64,000 nt of DNA from positions 576,968 to 640,967 of the forward strand of contig VHZZ01000011.1 in NCBI GenBank assembly GCA_009801015.1, read 5' to 3'. The notes below the pieces were generated by a model. It saw nothing but the letters and a program-made list of their open reading frames with translations. It was not told the origin of the DNA and ran no database searches. Position numbers and translations under genes: made by a program. This document shows positions 1 through 10,434 of this stretch, in pieces (the first letter of the stretch is position 1; every line of letters begins with the position of its first letter). This DNA comes from Silene noctiflora. Its lineage: Eukaryota > Streptophyta > Magnoliopsida > Caryophyllales > Caryophyllaceae.

Positions 1-56
1 CCCCCCCCGGCCTGGCCCGGTTCTGACCAAAAAAGTCCGGCCCGATGCCACCTCTA
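1..56. mobile_element. Right end of a GC-rich hAT-like MITE cut by the window edge
   Basis: The first 56 bases are rich in GGCC and CCGG words and end in ATGCCACCTCTA. This resembles the terminus of the complete element at 35186-35418, whose ends read TAGTGATGGCATCGGGCC and GGTCATCCCTA. The left half lies outside the window, so the target duplication cannot be checked. Family assignment is inference from similarity to that copy. Confidence 0.45.
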
Positions 57-694
57 CATGTGGTTGTTTTGTTGTGACCACTTTCATAGCATATCCTTTA
101 GGACACTCATAGCATATCCTTTGAACTTTCTCCTTAATAATTAATTTATTTGATTAATAATAAATAAAGGTTGCTTAAGTTTAATATGGCTTTTCATAGC
201 ATATCCTTTGGACTATATCCTTAATTCCCTCTAGCCAACTCCAAATCACAACTACTTTTAAAATTAGCATAAGAGATTAATCAACTAAAATAACAATTAG
301 CATACACCATCAACTACTAACCATGTTCGTTTAACAATTAACAATTTATTATTTTTTTTAATTAATGCTAACTACCTTGATTACGTCATTCCGCAACCTT
401 TCGTTTATAAATTTCACATAAGTAAGATCTTGTTCGTTTTGAATTAACGATATAAATTGAACTGAATTTATAAAACATGAGCTGAAATGAATTGGCCGGA
501 GAAAAACTAAAATAAACTTAAGTAAAACAAAATTTCGGGACTAAATAAATCTTTAGACTTATATTAAACTCAACTTAAAAAAAATAATAAATAAATAAAT
601 AGACTCAATCTTATATTACTATTTGATTAAATATCAACTCGTTTGACAAGTATTTTCTCACAATATAGACCAGCTACCAGATACAAAAGTACGA
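57..694. other. AT-rich intergenic stretch with three copies of a 16-bp word
   Basis: No gene is visible. TCATAGCATATCCTTT occurs at 84-99, 108-123 and 194-209. From about 430 to 560 there are scattered words such as TTGAACTGAA that recall the subterminal repeats of the Harbinger-type element at 24988, so this may be a decayed relative. Nothing else is supported. Confidence 0.4.
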
Positions 695-878
695 TTTTTT
701 TTTTTTTTTTGTAGGTCATCGGGTTTAATCCGGATTTGCGCCAGGTAGGACCAGTATGACGGTAAAGCTCTTCCTCATGAGTTTTAACACTGGTGCATTA
801 CCAGGGCTCGAACACGACTTACACGAGACCTCTGATTAACCTAAAATAACCCCTTGTCAGTTGATCTAAGTGCTCATG
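695..878 (-). mobile_element. tRNA-derived SINE (family A), copy 1, with poly(A) tail
   Basis: Read on the minus strand, the element starts TCATGAGCACTTAGATC, carries a pol III B-box-like GTTCGAGCC with an A-box-like region upstream, and ends in a run of about 18 A (the T run at 695-710 on the plus strand). It is flanked by a 7-bp direct repeat AGTACGA at 688-694 and 879-885, as expected of LINE-mediated insertion. It is clearly homologous to the copy at 17203-17376. The internal promoter boxes and A tail are read directly from the sequence; SINE mobilisation by a LINE is established for the class. Confidence 0.75.
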
Positions 879-1214
879 AGTACGAAATATTTGATTTTAG
901 TAATGAGCTAATGATAAGTGCATAAATTGTTTTCCAAAATCAAACAATTCTCTTCCATTTGCCCCTTCCACTTGTTGCGCTATATTTCACGTCACAAGCT
1001 TATGACAGATTTTATCCGTTGCAAATGAGAATATATGTTATCGGGTAACACCAACTCCTCTAACGTTAAGAACAAGTAGAAAAGTGGCGTGAGAAAAGTC
1101 AAAATGTAAGGAAACAGTCTTATGCATGCGTTTGACAATAACTCCTCCTCTGTATTTTGACGAAATGTTCTTACGATTGCTGGCATTTTGCTGTCTCTTG
1201 CATACAGACAATGC

Positions 1215-1402
1215 ATCCTCATTCTTGACCGACTTTAATCGTCACTAGTTGAAGACGGATAGTGCTCCTCTTACGGTATACAAGTGGCAAATTAAGTGGG
1301 AATTAAATGGAGCACCCGACTTACTTTCCCACTTGTAATATTGTGAGAAGGACACTATCGGTCTTCAACTTGTGACGGATAGTGCCCGTCAAGACAATCC
1401 GT
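1215..1402. mobile_element. Palindromic Mutator-like MITE, 'GACGGATAGTG' family
   Basis: The arms carry GAAGACGGATAGTG and its complement around a centre with AAGTGG and GGAGCACCC words, the layout shared with copies at 6785, 8227, 12353, 13319, 15540 and 17131. I could not define the target duplication for this copy, so the ends are approximate. The Mutator-like assignment comes from better-defined copies with 9-10 bp duplications. Confidence 0.6.
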
Positions 1403-1666
1403 TGTTTTTGCTTGGAAGCATGAATATGTTTGTACCAGTCAAAGGACAATCTTCTCCAGTCCTTCCTTCTAATTAGTCTTAGTCTATTGTTCTTATCCTT
1501 ATTCTTGACTGTATATATGTACGGTTTACCGACGAATTTTTAATCACGGTTTAAAGTACTTAAATTAAGAATAAAAAATGCAATAAAATCATAACGTGTA
1601 TTATAAGATTTATAACAAGGTGATATATTGATAGTTTGACATAAACCTGATATAGCTTAATTAATA

Positions 1667-1879
1667 CTTCCTCCGATCCAGACCAAAGGTAACATATTTG
1701 TAATATATAAGAGAAAATATAGTCATGTGAGATCTTGTTTGATTCATCGTAATGAATGCTATAAGAATATCAAATTTTTATAATTTTTAATAATATGTAA
1801 CTAAAGATATCCACGTTGCAAAACGCGTCTCGACAAGTGTGAAAAAGTCAATGTTACCTTTGGTCTGAATCGGAGGGAG
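1667..1879. mobile_element. Stowaway-type MITE
   Basis: Terminal inverted repeats begin CTTCCTCCGATCCAGACC and end GGTCTGAATCGGAGGGAG, with TA on both sides (1665-1666 and 1880-1881). The CTCCCTCCG-type terminus plus TA duplication is diagnostic of Tc1/mariner-derived Stowaway elements. About 213 bp, no coding capacity. Confidence 0.85.
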
Positions 1880-1881
1880 TA

Positions 1882-2236
1882 GTAGTAGTTATTCCAAATA
1901 GACTCATAACCCAACATAGTCGGACTAACTTGACCAGATCTAGTATTAATCGGTATAGATACTAAAATGACACAAACGCGATATGGCTTAATATTCAATA
2001 TTAACTAATACTTGCAAGATGAATCAATGCAATATGGATTTCATTTGGAAAAATTGTGATAAAATGTGTTTAATGTGGGTTTATATAATACATGATGTGT
2101 TTTACTAATACAAAGTCATATCAATTGTTGAATAAACTCAATTTTAATCTAAACCTAAAACATAAGGAATTACGGAGTACATATTACATTTTACATCAAC
2201 TGAATAACGATATCAATAAAATTATAACTTCACGAA
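1882..2236. other. Intergenic stretch 3' of HSPRO
   Basis: AT-rich sequence that would include the 3' untranslated region of the minus-strand HSPRO gene. No further gene or repeat was recognised. Confidence 0.4.
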
Positions 2237-3682
2237 TCACCGTTTGGCCGCCCTATTCCGACTCCTCACATCCCCACCACTCGCCGATGCAGTCTGATCA
2301 TGCTCCCAAAAATCTCCGATAAATGTCTTAGCCCCATCCAAACTCGGATAATAAGTCGGTTCCAAAAACAATTGCGATAGCAAATCGGACGAACCCGTCC
2401 CGATATTATTCCCATTAGCCTCTAAACTCCCCATCATAATAACCAACAATTGTTTATAATTAAAGAAAAACCCTTTCAAAGCGCATTCGATCCCTTGAAA
2501 GGCTTGTAAAACATGAACCTTCTCGAACCTTTTCCTCTCACGATATAATCCCATGGCGGCCTCTTGTATCCTTGGACCGCCCATGGGGTCGACCTCGACC
2601 CCTAATATTTCAGGCACCTTATGCCTTAACTCCTTACTCATTTTAGTAATATCGACCAACCCCCTCGACCGAAAACAAAACGTGTCGTTTTGGGTCGTAC
2701 TCTTCATCCTAAGCTGCGTTTTGAGGTGAAGAAAATCGTTCGGGTCCATCAAGACATGAAGATTCTCGATTTGTTCTAGAAGCTTCCAAATCTTTTCTAG
2801 AATCCAACAATCATCAGCTACCTTACTATACTCTTCCTTGTTGATTCGAGTCTCGATTCTTTCTAGAATCTTCCTCGCAACAAATATCCAAGATTCTAGA
2901 ATCTGGTGTATCGTAAATATCACTTTATTCTCGTAATTGCTGACGTGTTCCATTGCGGATTTTTTAAGCGAGTGGAGCTCATCCGGACGACAAACCGCGT
3001 CGTAATTCAAATTCGGTTTCCCATCCAAATTCGGTTCACCGAGACCTAACGTGTAAACGCATCGTTTCATAGCGGACTCGATAGAATATAATATTCTATC
3101 CGAAATCGCTTCGGATTTCTGCCACGTCGCAAGACGTGGCAGAAGCGATGATTCACTGGTACGGCTGACCACCGTATGTTCGTTACACCCTAACGATAAC
3201 TTCCAAACCTCAGCTGAGCTTCCAATGTGTGGGACCACCTCACCAAACGACGTCGTAACATCAATAATCGGCGCCGCGTCACGTGACTCATCCTCCTCGC
3301 ACAAGATCGATATTATCTCCACCTGGTCACGTGACAAAGACTCCAGCCTCCGGTCCCACTCACGACGGTTTGAATACGGTCTTGGATCGGACAAAACAAC
3401 GGAAATAAACCGGAAGGTAATTTCTAACGCTTGTAAAGCCGGTTTGATAACCGACTCCGATTCCCAACCTGGAAACTCTGTACGAGACCAGAGTTCTCTT
3501 AGCTCCGGTAAACGAAGATACGACTCGTAAGCCGAACACGACATATCCGTAGCTGGGGAAAGGTCGTTAGTTGCAGTTGTTGCGGGTTTTTCGGGGGACG
3601 GAAAAGTTGCTGACATGGCACGTTTGGTTGTTAGTTTTGGTGATTTGTGTACCATCTTGGTTTTACAATCGTAATCGACCAT
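2237..3682 (-). CDS. HSPRO: HSPRO (Hs1pro-1-like) protein, intact single exon
   Basis: An uninterrupted 481-residue reading frame without introns. The N-terminus MVDYDCKTKMV and the blocks YLRLPELRELW, LEITFRFISVVLSDPRPY and MGGPRIQEAAMGLYRE are hallmarks of the plant HSPRO family (Hs1pro-1 N- and C-terminal domains), named after the Beta nematode-resistance candidate Hs1pro-1. Length is near that of Arabidopsis HSPRO1/2. In Arabidopsis the proteins bind the AKINbetagamma subunit of SnRK1 and respond to biotic and abiotic stress; that role is family knowledge, not visible here. I see no signal peptide or membrane segment. The first Met is chosen because the family starts MVDYDCKTKM. The conserved core begins near residue 50; the Ser/Thr/Pro-rich stretch before it varies within the family. 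It stands alone among repeats, with no neighbour within 15 kb. Confidence 0.95.
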   Translation of the reverse strand: MVDYDCKTKMVHKSPKLTTKRAMSATFPSPEKPATTATNDLSPATDMSCSAYESYLRLPELRELWSRTEFPGWESESVIKPALQALEITFRFISVVLSDPRPYSNRREWDRRLESLSRDQVEIISILCEEDESRDAAPIIDVTTSFGEVVPHIGSSAEVWKLSLGCNEHTVVSRTSESSLLPRLATWQKSEAISDRILYSIESAMKRCVYTLGLGEPNLDGKPNLNYDAVCRPDELHSLKKSAMEHVSNYENKVIFTIHQILESWIFVARKILERIETRINKEEYSKVADDCWILEKIWKLLEQIENLHVLMDPNDFLHLKTQLRMKSTTQNDTFCFRSRGLVDITKMSKELRHKVPEILGVEVDPMGGPRIQEAAMGLYRERKRFEKVHVLQAFQGIECALKGFFFNYKQLLVIMMGSLEANGNNIGTGSSDLLSQLFLEPTYYPSLDGAKTFIGDFWEHDQTASASGGDVRSRNRAAKR

Positions 3683-4269
3683 TTTCTTTTTTTCTTTTTA
3701 CGTGTTGGAGGATATTACGGTATATTATATGAATTTCCGCCTCTCGGATTCTAATATGGATAGAGTTTTTTGGGATAGGAAGGGAGTTGTGGATTGAGGT
3801 GTGGTTTAATGAGAAGGGAGTGGGAAGGGAAAAGGGGATTAAATAGGGGGAAAGGAAGGGAAAGATTAAAGACGTGTGGAAAGAGGTAGATAGCGTGAAA
3901 GGACGAATTGTTCGGAGAAAATGGAAAAAAGAAGGATAAAGTTGGCGCGGTGTAAAAATTGTTTTAGGAGTCGTCCATCTTTTCCTTGGTTTTGTCCCCC
4001 ACCCCCATTTTCTATGGTTATTATTTAAAATTAGGGTCGGTTTTTTTGTTATCGTTGTTGATGGATGTGAACGAATTTTTTGGCTATAAAGTGTGATTTA
4101 ACGGAACTGAATTAAGGTTTAATTTGTGAAAAGATGAGTTAAATTGAATGAAACTGAATTAAAATGAGTTGGAATTAAGTTTAAAAGAACGGAATATAAT
4201 TTTTTTGAATGAAAAAAAAAAACAAAATTTATGTATATTGCTTCACGATACTCTTGGTGAACTTATGTA
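3683..4269. other. HSPRO upstream region
   Basis: This is promoter and 5' leader DNA of the minus-strand HSPRO gene. Read on the minus strand, a TATA-like CTATTTAATCCCC lies at about 3836-3848, roughly 155 bases before the start codon; a second AT-rich run TATAATATACC near 3723-3733 seems too close. Beyond 4030 the sequence carries TGAACTGAATTAAGG-like words resembling decayed Harbinger subterminal repeats. Promoter assignment is inference. Confidence 0.35.
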
Positions 4270-4527
4270 CTTCCTCCATTCAACTACACTCTACCACTCT
4301 ATTTTTTCACGTTTGTCAACGCACGTTTTAAGTACTAATTATCATTAGCTACGTATTTGCAAAAATTATAAAAGTTAGATATTTTTAATGTCCTCGTAAA
4401 GACGAATCAAATAAGACCCCACATGAATATATTTTCACGTGTTCTATAAAGCGAAAATTGAAATTAAAGACTTATTTGTGAATAGTGTAGAAAAATGAAA
4501 TAGTAGAATAGAGTTGAATGGAGGAAG
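4270..4527. mobile_element. Stowaway-type MITE (subfamily CTTCCTCCATTCAAC)
   Basis: Ends CTTCCTCCATTCAACTAC and GTTGAATGGAGGAAG, flanked by TA at 4268-4269 and 4528-4529. Interior and ends match the element at 5280-5541, so the two belong to one subfamily. Confidence 0.85.
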
Positions 4528-4621
4528 TAGTATATGGAATAATAATAATTTTCTTTTATACTTCTGATAGACGAGTAATATAATTATAAGTGGTGAGGTA
4601 AATCAAGCATGATAAATTGGT

Positions 4622-4775
4622 CAGTAGGTCTCCGGAGAGACCGTCTCCCACTAATTTAGTGGGAGACATAATATGGAAAATGGATTTTAAATAACTCTCT
4701 TCTCTCATTATGTGAGAGGTCTGTCAATAACACTATTGAGATACCGTCTCTCTAAAGTTTTTGTGGTGTACAATA
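4622..4775 (+). repeat. Short dispersed repeat, 'GAGACCGTCTCCCAC' family, copy 1
   Basis: Begins CAGTAGGTCTCCGGAGAGAC and ends near CTAAAGTTTTTGTGGTG. An inverted homologous copy lies at 19487-19631, whose ends read ACACAAAAGCTTCAGAGAG and GAGACCTACTG. It contains an internal palindrome CCCACTAATTTAGTGGG. I cannot assign a superfamily because no target duplication is clear. Confidence 0.55.
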
Positions 4776-5279
4776 ATAGTGCCGACATAATTTTTGTATA
4801 ATAATTTAGTAAAATTCGCAAAAAGGTTTTAAACGAAAGATAATTATAAGTTTGGATGATTTTGAGTTTTGTGTAATATATATATTGTGTTATTTCATTA
4901 AATTTATTTGTTGTAGTTTTACCTAACAAAAAAACAATCTAAAATTGTTGAGAATGTGGAACGGCAAAGAGGAAGAAGAAAAAGGAAGCTTCGTAAGGAG
5001 TGCCAAATTAGTGAAATTACACGATGAGATCCGTTGAGAAAGTGGAGCATATTCATCCATTTTCTTTGTGGATAGGATTGGTTGAATATTATGACTTGGA
5101 CCATAGTCTTACTCTTTTATTTCATATTCCAAGTCAATTTTCCCTAATTTTCTCATGTTATTCTTTTAAATAAATTAGTGCTACTATACAATTTTTTATT
5201 TCATTTCGTACTATCTCTATTTCGATCATTTTTATAAATTATTCTTATTTACGTCTTTGATTTAAAGATACGTAGAATA

Positions 5280-5541
5280 CTCTTTCTATCCAACTCCACA
5301 CTATATATCAGTATCTATTTTGCACACTATTCACAATCGAGTATTCAAATTCAATTTTTTATCAATATGTAAATAAAATAATATTCATATGAGATCTTGT
5401 TTGATTCATTTTTATGAGTATATTATAAATATCTAACTTTTATAATTTTTGCAAATACTTAGCTAACGATATTTACCGCGTAAAACACACGTTGACAAAC
5501 GTAAAAAAGCAAAATGGTAGTGTAGAGTTGAATAGAGGGAG
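5280..5541. mobile_element. Stowaway-type MITE (same subfamily as 4270-4527)
   Basis: Ends CTCTTTCTATCCAACTCC and GAGTTGAATAGAGGGAG with TA at 5278-5279 and 5542-5543. The interior shares long words with the 4270 copy, such as GATCTTGTTTGATTC. Confidence 0.8.
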
Positions 5542-5739
5542 TATAAGTTTACGACCATTTGTATGTTCTAATTGTTATTTCTTTTTTGTATTTCTTAAAC
5601 CGTATACTCTCTTATGTTTTTTATGTTTTGTGTTGAAGTTGATCTCGTAGGACGACAAAGTATTAATAGACCAGTTAGTCTCCTGTAACACTGTTTTATA
5701 CAAAGTTAAATATAAAATAAATACAGATTAATTATATTA

Positions 5740-5972
5740 GCAGCGCGTCTTGCTTCAGACGGGTTGTTTCCCATCTGAAATAAGACGGACAATATGTTGT
5801 CATTTTACAATAAAATGTTGCTATTTTTTTTATAACATGTTATCATTATTTTTCACATCATTTTTATGGTAAAAAATGACAACTTTAGTTATAACATTTT
5901 GTTATTAAATGGTTACATTTTGGCCGTCTTATTTTAGACGGAAAACAGCCCATCTGAAATAAAAATTTGTGG
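5740..5972. mobile_element. MITE with GTCTTGCTTCAGACGGG terminus
   Basis: Inverted terminal sequences GTCTTGCTTCAGACGGG and CCGTCTTATTTTAGACGG enclose an AT-rich centre. A 7-bp repeat TATATTA is found at 5733-5739 and 5973-5979, a plausible target duplication. The AGACGG core links it loosely to the Mutator-like MITEs of this window; that link is tentative. Confidence 0.55.
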
Positions 5973-6073
5973 TATATTAATGGATAAAAATAATTATTAA
6001 AATAACCGATTTTACAATAAATTTGCGTAAGACCGTCTTCTAAAAAATATTTGGGTTAATAAGAATTATTTTA

Positions 6074-6493
6074 CGGATAATGCACGCGGTGCCTTTGAGG
6101 TTTGACATTTTGTCCGAAATACCCAATTTTTTTATTCGTGAAACTTTAAGAGGTCATAACTCCTGTTTACACTTTCCGAAAGTGATATTTTTTTTTGCAA
6201 GTCGATCATCTTTCCAAGAACTACGATTTAAAAAAAAAAAAATTATCGTATTTGGATCCCGTGGTTATGAGTTATTGCGTGTCAAAGTTTTTTTGACCGA
6301 ACAAATTTTGAGTGACCATATCTCTTGGTCACAAATTCCAAATTCAACAAATTTTTTTTTTCAAGTCGTAGTTCTCGGAAAGACGATCAATTTGAAAAAA
6401 AAAAAATTATCACTTTCTGAACTCGTAAATACGAGTTATGACCTTTTAAAGTTTTCCTAAAGCAAATCTCAAGGACACCAGGTGCATTTTCCG
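6074..6493. mobile_element. Mutator-like non-autonomous element with 9-bp target duplication
   Basis: The left end CGGATAATGCACGCGGTGCC and the right end, read in reverse as CGGAAAATGCACCTGGTGTC, form inverted repeats of about 30 bp with few mismatches. ATTATTTTA flanks both sides (6065-6073 and 6494-6502), a 9-bp duplication typical of Mutator-like elements. The open frame spanning it (about 126 residues) is low complexity and I do not regard it as a gene. Confidence 0.75.
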
Positions 6494-6784
6494 ATTATTT
6501 TAAGAAGTTATGGTGAGTGGTTAGCTTTAAAGTTACATGGTCATGGGGACATTTGGGTGACAGGGCCAATAGGATAAGGACAGATAGACGTTTGGAAATG
6601 AACTATTGGTTGTAAGGAAGGAGAAAATGACAGGTATATGTAGCTTTACCTTTCGTACTTGGTTGGGTGTTTGTTGCTGTGGATATCCTCGGATGCTCCT
6701 TCGTTTTTAACTGCTCCAGCTGGATCTTGCCAACTACGGACTCTACATGTATTCTTGTTAATTAAGATAAAAGAAAAACCAATC

Positions 6785-6930
6785 GTCTTACTTGTAACGA
6801 ACACTATCCGTCACAAGTCGAAAACGAATACTGTCTCTCACATAATAAAACAAGAAATGGAGCACCCTATGGATAGTGCAACTTGCATATTGTGAGAGAG
6901 GCATTACTATCCATCTTCAGTTTGTGAAGG
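6785..6930. mobile_element. Palindromic Mutator-like MITE, 'GACGGATAGTG' family
   Basis: Contains CGTCTTACTTGTAACG, ACACTATCCGTCACAAG and the central GGAGCACCCTATGGATAG block shared with the copy at 13319. The right end is decayed and the target duplication unclear. Confidence 0.6.
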
Positions 6931-6946
6931 AAAAATGATATATGAA

Positions 6947-7121
6947 CAGTGGCGGATTTAGAGTGGGGTTAGCTGGGACGGTCGTCCCTGCTAAACAATG
7001 AAAAATGAGAAAGTTTTAGTTCATTTTCGAAATGTTTTTGAGCTGATTGTCTTATGATATTAATGTTCGTTCTCGGTGAACTTTTTTACCGCTTTAATTG
7101 TAAATTCTGGTTCCGCCACTG
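6947..7121. mobile_element. Short element with CAGTGGCGGA / TTCCGCCACTG ends
   Basis: Termini CAGTGGCGGATTTAG and GGTTCCGCCACTG form inverted repeats. CAGTGGCGGA-ended elements are common in plant genomes. No matching flanking duplication is visible, so superfamily is left open. A related end is present inside P0 intron 1 near 22354. Confidence 0.6.
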
Positions 7122-7270
7122 TTAAATTGGAAATGATATCGCTTAAATTAGTTACTTCCTTTGTTCAAATGTAAACATCTCATTTATTTTTGTGTGCATG
7201 TTAATATCTTAATTATTTGCATTATATTGTACTCGTAAAAACAAATTAAGCAAGGTGATGTATGAGTGGG

Positions 7271-7629
7271 CTAGGGAGCACCAAAACGGACACGGACACG
7301 ACACGGCATCCCATAAAATTTAGGACACGGGACACGTTATTTAAATTTAATAAAATATATATTTATAGTTAAAATTAACGTATTATTTTATTTTTGTAAA
7401 TGTATGATATTAAATTTAAATAATTGAAGCTAAAATTTGACTTTGACTATAACTTATTCTCATTTTCCACTCAAACCCGTCTTCTAATTTTCAGTTTCTT
7501 AACATCTCATTCCTCGTTTATTGGTATCTGATACAATTAGGCGTGTCCGGCGTGTGTCCGATGAGTGTCGTGTCCGACACGGTGTCAGACACAGGACGAT
7601 TGATTAGGAGGAGTGTCCGTGCTACCTAG
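7271..7629. mobile_element. hAT-type MITE with GTGTCCGACAC arrays and 8-bp duplication
   Basis: Ends CTAGGGAGCACCAAAACGG and GTGTCCGTGCTACCTAG are inverted repeats; TGAGTGGG occurs exactly on both sides (7263-7270 and 7630-7637), the 8-bp duplication of hAT elements. Subterminal regions consist of overlapping CGGACACG and GTGTCCGACACGG words. An inverted relative sits at about 44290-44764; shorter relatives are at 58298-58442 and near 51210. Confidence 0.85.
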
Positions 7630-7637
7630 TGAGTGGG

Positions 7638-8226
7638 TAATATTTTCTCTTATCTAATGTGGAAACTTTTAAAAATTGTTTATCGTAATGAATATTGTTA
7701 ATAAGTAAATGAGGTGTTGTTTAATTAATATTACATGGATGGATAATTGGATATCTATTAAGGGCGAATGCGATGCATGGTCATCTTAAAAATGCATTTA
7801 TTATTTTGAGATAAAATGAATAGATAGATTATAAGTATTACGTATACGGATTGCTTACATCTGTATAAATACTAAATTAAAACAAATGATGAAATGTTAA
7901 AACTAAAAAGGAGTTCGTATTTTAATTAAATATTTGTTCGGAGATTATTAAATTTGAGTAAATGAGGGGTTGGCATTTTGGATTATAGAAAAATATTAGG
8001 TGAGGAAGGTGATGGATAAATGATAGACAAGACTGCAACTTTTGAATTTGTTTTGACTTTGTTTTGATTGAATATTTTTAAGATAAATGAAGAATAGGAA
8101 ATAGTAGTGGAATAATAACTATGCATTAATCATAGGTTAAAAAAAGTCCATTTATTACATTAAACTGAGCTAAATTAAAATAACGATAAACAAAACCCAA
8201 AAAAAGAGGACGCGACTGAACATAAA
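7638..8226. other. Intergenic stretch, nothing recognised
   Basis: AT-rich sequence. The bases either side of the hAT insertion at 7271 look like one interrupted older repeat beginning near 7153 (ACTTCCTTTGTTCAAATG), but its far end is not clear. No gene seen. Confidence 0.3.
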
Positions 8227-8424
8227 GTGTCCGTCTTACTTAAGACGGCCACTATCCGTCTTAACCTTAAGACGGATAGTGGCCCTCTCACATACTTGCA
8301 AGTGGGAGCAAAGTGGGATCTACCCATTTTCAATCCACTTGCCTCCCCACTTGCAAGTGTGTGAGAGGCAACTATCCGTCTTAAGGTTAAGACGGATAGT
8401 TACCATCTGAAATAAGAATTAGTG
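8227..8424. mobile_element. Palindromic Mutator-like MITE, 'GACGGATAGTG' family
   Basis: Left arm GTGTCCGTCTTACTTAAGAC and right arm CTTAAGGTTAAGACGG enclose a central AAGTGGGAGCAAAGTGGG block. Flanks GAACATAAA (8218-8226) and AAACATAAA (8425-8433) match at 8 of 9 positions, consistent with a Mutator-type target duplication. Confidence 0.7.
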
Positions 8425-8474
8425 AAACATAAAAGCAGATTTTGTGATTCTTGCATGTCTTGCTTCAATAAGTG

Positions 8475-8630
8475 TCTCTGATAACGGGTAGATCCGTCAC
8501 AAGTTTATGACGGGTCAATATGACTCACTTAAGTAAATAAGATAAACATGAAGTACCCAGGGAGATACAAATATCTTGTCTTTATATTTATGTGGGTTTT
8601 ATTTAATCCGTCACAAATGAGAATTTGTGA
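8475..8630. mobile_element. MITE of the ATCCGTCACAAG subfamily
   Basis: Contains GGTAGATCCGTCACAAG and, at the other end, AATCCGTCACAAATGAG, with a central GTGGGTTTTATTTAA word also found in the element at 11120-11290. Ends approximate and no target duplication was defined. Confidence 0.5.
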
Positions 8631-9166
8631 TCTTGTTTTCTGCATTCTACATTCTAAATAACAATAACTTTTACTTAAAGATTGCTATAGAGTTAGGAGT
8701 ATTATATCCATTGTTCTTGTGCATGCAAATATATGCCTAATACTTTAATTTGCCCACCATATAAAACAATTATTCCATGGAAAATTAATTATTTTATTTT
8801 TGGTTCTTGAGAATGTATTTACTTTACCAATAACTGGCGGTCACAACAATAAAGAGTCACAACTTTTCATTTTCAGATGCCACTGTAAACCTTTAAAAAG
8901 GAAGGTAATTTATCCTGACCTCGAATTGAATAAGACATACCCTTAACCTAAACTTTCATGAACCGGAAAAAAAAAACGAAAAAAAAAAAAAAAAAACAAT
9001 GTGTTTACTTTTATAAAGTATGTTCCCTTATAATACACGGTCATTGGTAAAGACTCGAGATGTCGAAAAATCTTATATCCATTTTAGTGCATTTACTAGT
9101 GATTAATAAGTTCAAGTTGTATTTATTTATATTAATCATATGCTTGGAAGTTGGAACTGTCATTTA

Positions 9167-9359
9167 ATCCCTTCGTCCCGATCATTTGTTGTCCTTTTCC
9201 ATTTAATGATTTGTTGTCCTTTCTATTTTAGTATTGGATTTAATGATTAATTTGATTTTTCACATTCAATTTAGTCCATTTGTCATTTTATAATTGACTC
9301 TCTACTCTTTCTTTGCTCTTTGTGCCAAAATCAAAGGACAACAAATGATCGGAACGGAG
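9167..9359. mobile_element. Stowaway-type MITE (TTTGTTGTCC subfamily)
   Basis: Ends ATCCCTTCGTCCCGATC and GATCGGAACGGAG flanked by TA (9165-9166 and 9360-9361). The interior ATTTGTTGTCC ... CAAAGGACAACAAATG is shared with 18838-19045 and 36047-36254. Confidence 0.8.
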
Positions 9360-9483
9360 TAGTTTAAGAAGATAAGATAGCAAATGTATAAGATTATATA
9401 AATTATTAAGTACAACAACATGAGATTATACAAATATTTTTTGGATGATTTGTAGTTTGTTTTGTTTGACCTAATTACGTACT

Positions 9484-9670
9484 TGGCAATTCTCATTTGT
9501 GACGGAAGGTATCCGTCACTTTGAGAAGACGGGTACCACTTTTACTCACAAATGACCCATGAGAGGAGAGAGGAAAGCAAGTGGAGGGGTGCCCCCACCT
9601 TTTGCTTTATTCGTTTTGTGAGTGGCATTACCCGTCACAAATACCGACCCGTCACAAGGGAGACGCTTTG
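9484..9670. mobile_element. Mutator-like MITE, GACGGGTACC subfamily, 9-bp duplication
   Basis: The ends carry TCTCATTTGTGACGG and CCGTCACAAGGGAGAC; the centre GGGGTGCCCCCACC is palindromic. TTACGTACT flanks both sides exactly (9475-9483 and 9671-9679). The same interior block occurs in the element at 15898-16091. Family assignment rests on the 9-10 bp duplications of both copies. Confidence 0.8.
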
Positions 9671-9679
9671 TTACGTACT

Positions 9680-10426
9680 ACAGTATTCAATAACGAATGT
9701 CTACTAATATCAACCGAGTAATTATTAGCGTTAATTCTTGACTTTTTTCACTTGACAATGTAGGCATGCCACATGGTTTTCCTAGGTATTATTTTAATTT
9801 TGTAAAATTTGGTATTTAATATAAAGGAAAATGAAATAACGCTGCTCAATAGTACGGGTTATCTGGTAGGTAATGTTCGCATTAAATTATTTTAATAATG
9901 CATATATGATTATATTACTGAAATATTTATTTGAGTATGACACCAGATGCTATTACTCCATAATTTTCTGTCAAATAAGCGAGAAAATTGTAAGAAGGCA
10001 ATTGTTTTATAAAAGAAAATACCCAAGACAAGTATTTAAAATTTAAATACTCCGTAGTTGTTATTCTCAATAATATTGTTTTACAAAATGATTGTATTAA
10101 ATGAATTTATTAATACAAATATCACAATTCATTTAAATAAAAAAATTAGTTAGATCATGTCTATTATCTCAGTGAAATCAATTAAACTAAATTAAATTTG
10201 ATAAAGTTAAACTGAACCAAACTGATTTATTAATAAAAATATCACCTTCCATTTAAATAAAAATTAGTTCATTATTTCGGTTAAAATTCGTAAAACTAAA
10301 CTAATAAATTTTGATTAGCTGACTGAATTGACCTAAATTAAATATAGTTAATTGAATTGAATTGAATTGAATTGAATATAACTGAACCGAATGAGTCGAA
10401 ATTAAGCTGAACTAAACACGACTTTG
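9680..10426. other. Intergenic stretch with short AATTG tandem run
   Basis: AT-rich. Around 10350-10375 there is a short run of the 5-bp unit AATTG, followed by GAACCGAA and AGCTGAACT words resembling the Harbinger subterminal repeats. No gene seen. Confidence 0.35.
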
Positions 10427-10434
10427 TTCATACT

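Noticed and set aside
3225-3530. 101-residue frame antisense to HSPRO
   Set aside because: It is a shadow of the HSPRO coding frame; it has no protein-like features of its own.
6080-6460. 126-residue open frame
   Set aside because: It lies wholly within the Mutator-like element 6074-6493 and has low-complexity Phe/Lys/Leu composition without any recognisable domain.
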